From contig PEUD01000052.1 of NCBI GenBank assembly GCA_002780805.1, forward strand, positions 1-6,192: 6,192 nt of DNA. Direction: 5' to 3'. The notes under the pieces were generated by a model that had not been told where the DNA came from, made no database searches, and was given only the letters and a program-made list of their open reading frames with translations. Below are positions 4,997-6,192 of this stretch, piece after piece; position 1 is the stretch's first letter; every line of letters starts with the position of its first letter. Source of the DNA: Candidatus Omnitrophica bacterium CG02_land_8_20_14_3_00__42_8 (GTDB lineage: Bacteria > Omnitrophota > Gorgyraeia > Gorgyraeales > Gorgyraeaceae). The translations under genes were made by a program, and so were the position numbers.

Positions 4997-6192
4997 TTAT
5001 TTTATAAACCCCCACGGTAAGATTTCGTTTTTTTCTTTTCTCTTAAGATAAATTTCCGGGTCAACGCCTGTTTCCTGAAAGGCATGATCCCATAGATTAT
5101 AATTAAAATTTTCCGTCCACGCCTGGAGCCTCAAGCCCTTCTCCCACGCTTTCAATATAACCTTCCCTATACGCCTATCGCCTCTGGCCAATATCGCCTC
5201 AATTTTACTGGTTTCCGGATTATGAAAATCTGCCTTCGCCCTTGAGCATAGGGCATAGAGCATAGAGCATAAATGCCTCTGCTTTCCTTTTAAAGTTTCG
5301 AGGTCCTCCATTCCTTCCCGCTCAAAATCAGAATGCGGTTTTGGTATAAAAGGGTTGATGCTTAAATTGACATTCTTTATTTTACCTGTCAGGCTCGCGA
5401 TCGCGTCCAGGTCCTCAAAGGTTTCGCCGGGAAGGCCTATCATGAAATAAAGTTTTACTTTCCTCCACCCGGAATTCAACGCGCCTCTGGATTTTTCTAT
5501 GATTTCTGCGTCTGTTATTTTTTTATCCAAAGTGCTCCTCAGGCGTTCACTGCCTGCCTCAGGGGCAAAGGTAAGCCCGGCCCTTCTTAACGTATCTATT
5601 CCGCTGCGTTCTTCAAAAGTGCTCACCCGCAAAGACGGAAGAGATATTTTTACGCCAAGCGGTTTAAATTTTTCTTCAAGTCTTCCAGCAAGCTCTTCAA
5701 TATGAGGATAATCTCCGGACGAAAGAGATAATAATGATATCTCTTCGTAGCCCGTGTTTTTAACGGATTCCTCGGCTATTTCCATGATCCTGTCTACGGA
5801 TCGTATTCTTAAAGGATGGAAGATTTTACATGCCTGGCAGAACTTGCATTTGTGCGGACAGCCGCGCATTATCTCTATACCTATCCTGTCGTGCACGATC
5901 TGTATATACGGGACAACTATATCAGTAGGAAAAAATGAATTGTCGAGGTCTTTGATAATACGTTTTTCTACACAATACTGTTCGAGCAAGGCAATGCCTT
6001 TATCTTCTCGACTCTGCTTTCTTAATATGCTTTCGTGACCGCTCGAAGAATATTGTTCGAGCGACCCGCCAATAGTTCTTCTGGCGGGGAGCCGAGAACT
6101 ATTTAAACTTGGCACGTAAACTCCTTCTATTTTCGCCAGCTCTTTCAATACAGCGCTCTTTGCTCTATGCTCTCTGCCCTCTGCCCCTTGAA
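4997..6192 (-). CDS. B12-binding-type radical SAM protein, C-terminal part (5' end off window)
   Basis: This resembles the TIGR03960-type radical SAM proteins, which carry an N-terminal cobalamin-binding domain and an iron-sulfur core; their reaction is not well defined. The frame is open to the window edge, so the N-terminal domain lies outside. The TTG at 6148 is probably internal, and residue numbers here count from it. The [4Fe-4S] motif is C97-x3-C101-x2-C104 (RGCPHKCKFC). Family features include GVYVPSL (9-15), KDLDNSFFPT, VPYIQIVHDR, ISLLSLSSGDYPHIEEL, LPSLRV, LTFAPEAGSERLR, KLYFMIGLPGET and INPFIPKPHS. The end is ILPWGFIK. The region between SLN (14-16) and KGIALLEQ (50-57) is a 33-residue translated repeat (copy 3), in a stretch that is variable in the family. 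Two heptanucleotide arrays also lie in frame. The palindrome and promoter after the stop suggest separate transcription from the pilus genes. Confidence 0.88.
   Translation of the reverse strand, partial: QGAEGREHRAKSAVLKELAKIEGVYVPSLNSSRLPARRTIGGSLEQYSSSGHESILRKQSREDKGIALLEQYCVEKRIIKDLDNSFFPTDIVVPYIQIVHDRIGIEIMRGCPHKCKFCQACKIFHPLRIRSVDRIMEIAEESVKNTGYEEISLLSLSSGDYPHIEELAGRLEEKFKPLGVKISLPSLRVSTFEERSGIDTLRRAGLTFAPEAGSERLRSTLDKKITDAEIIEKSRGALNSGWRKVKLYFMIGLPGETFEDLDAIASLTGKIKNVNLSINPFIPKPHSDFEREGMEDLETLKGKQRHLCSMLYALCSRAKADFHNPETSKIEAILARGDRRIGKVILKAWEKGLRLQAWTENFNYNLWDHAFQETGVDPEIYLKRKEKNEILPWGFIK
5244..5271 (+). repeat. Heptanucleotide array A, four units, in the radical SAM gene
   Basis: Four consecutive 7-mers, GAGCATA, GGGCATA, GAGCATA, GAGCATA, on the plus strand. 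On the coding strand they encode roughly MLYALCSRA near residues 295-303. The 28 nt are not a multiple of three, so the array may have changed reading frame when it arose or have been compensated by nearby changes. Confidence 0.8.
6004..6100 (-). repeat. Palindromic repeat element, copy 3 (97 nt), in frame in the radical SAM gene
   Basis: The outer inverted repeat is TTCTCGACT (6005-6013) with AGCCGAGAA (6090-6098), one mismatch. The central hairpin pairs CGCTCGAA (6040-6047) with TTCGAGCG (6056-6063) around GAATATTG. The right side arm pairs CCCGCCA (6065-6071) with TGGCGGG (6082-6088), a different sequence from the same arm in copies 1 and 2. The left side segment shows no good stem. The coding strand is open through the element and adds about 33 residues (SSRLPARRTIGG... 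to ...RKQSRED). Confidence 0.88.
6159..6186 (-). repeat. Heptanucleotide array B, four units, in the radical SAM gene
   Basis: On the coding strand the units are GGGCAGA, GGGCAGA, GAGCATA, GAGCAAA, followed by a partial GAGC. The unit type is the same as array A (RRGCAWA-like) but in the opposite orientation. It is read in frame upstream of VLKELAKIEGVY and gives GAEGREHRAK, a low-complexity segment between the unseen N-terminal domain and the radical SAM core. Confidence 0.75.

Noticed and set aside
1728..6100. Target-site duplications flanking the three repeat copies
   Set aside because: Flanks such as AAAT/AAAA, CAGG/TGAT and AAAT/ATAA do not match convincingly, so no duplication is claimed.
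6146..6148. TTG at 6148 as the true start of the radical SAM gene
   Set aside because: The frame stays open to the window edge and the family has a large N-terminal cobalamin-binding domain, so the start is most likely outside the window.
5244..6186. CRISPR array
   Set aside because: The repeats are 7-nt tandem units without spacers, and the palindromes are not regularly spaced. No cas gene is present.

Overview
The window reads as part of a bacterial chromosome in which every recognisable gene lies on the minus strand. The content is a type IV pilus motor cluster: a PilB/GspE-type assembly ATPase, a free-standing MshEN domain protein, a PilT-type retraction ATPase, and a membrane-anchored HAMP-GAF-GGDEF protein. 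Upstream of these is the C-terminal part of a radical SAM protein of the B12-binding TIGR03960 type. Gene content, moderate GC and the very heavy load of short palindromes would suit an uncultivated diderm lineage such as Omnitrophota. That placement is an impression from style, not something the sequence proves.

Layout in the direction of transcription (right to left). Radical SAM gene, 6192 to 4997, 5' end outside the window. A 148-bp gap holds a perfect 13-bp-arm palindrome, a good sigma70-like promoter (TTGAAT-N17-TATACT) and a leader with two hairpins. GGDEF gene, 4848-3484. A gap with an 18-bp-arm perfect palindrome. pilT, 3413-2346. A 101-nt multi-arm palindromic repeat. mshEN gene, 2235-1798. 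A 72-nt copy of the same repeat. pilB, 1719-1, missing only its last few codons. The tight spacing of the four genes from GGDEF to pilB suggests one operon. PilB and PilT would be the opposing motors. The MshEN protein and the catalytically degraded GGDEF protein would be regulatory, probably linked to c-di-GMP in a way that cannot be settled here.

The unusual part is the palindromic DNA. A repeat family with a conserved outer inverted repeat (AGTTCTCGACT / AGTCGAGAAG), a conserved central hairpin (CGCTCGAACAATATTCTTCGAGCG in two pieces: 8-bp arms round GAATATTG or its complement) and variable side arms occurs three times. Two copies fill the pilT-mshEN and mshEN-pilB junctions, where they seem to supply the ribosome-binding sequence of the next gene. 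The third sits in frame inside the radical SAM coding sequence and is translated. A separate 42-bp perfect palindrome is inserted in frame in pilB, and two four-unit heptanucleotide arrays lie in the radical SAM frame. This resembles in principle the palindromic elements that invade coding genes in Rickettsia, but I see no sequence relationship to those and propose it as a separate family.
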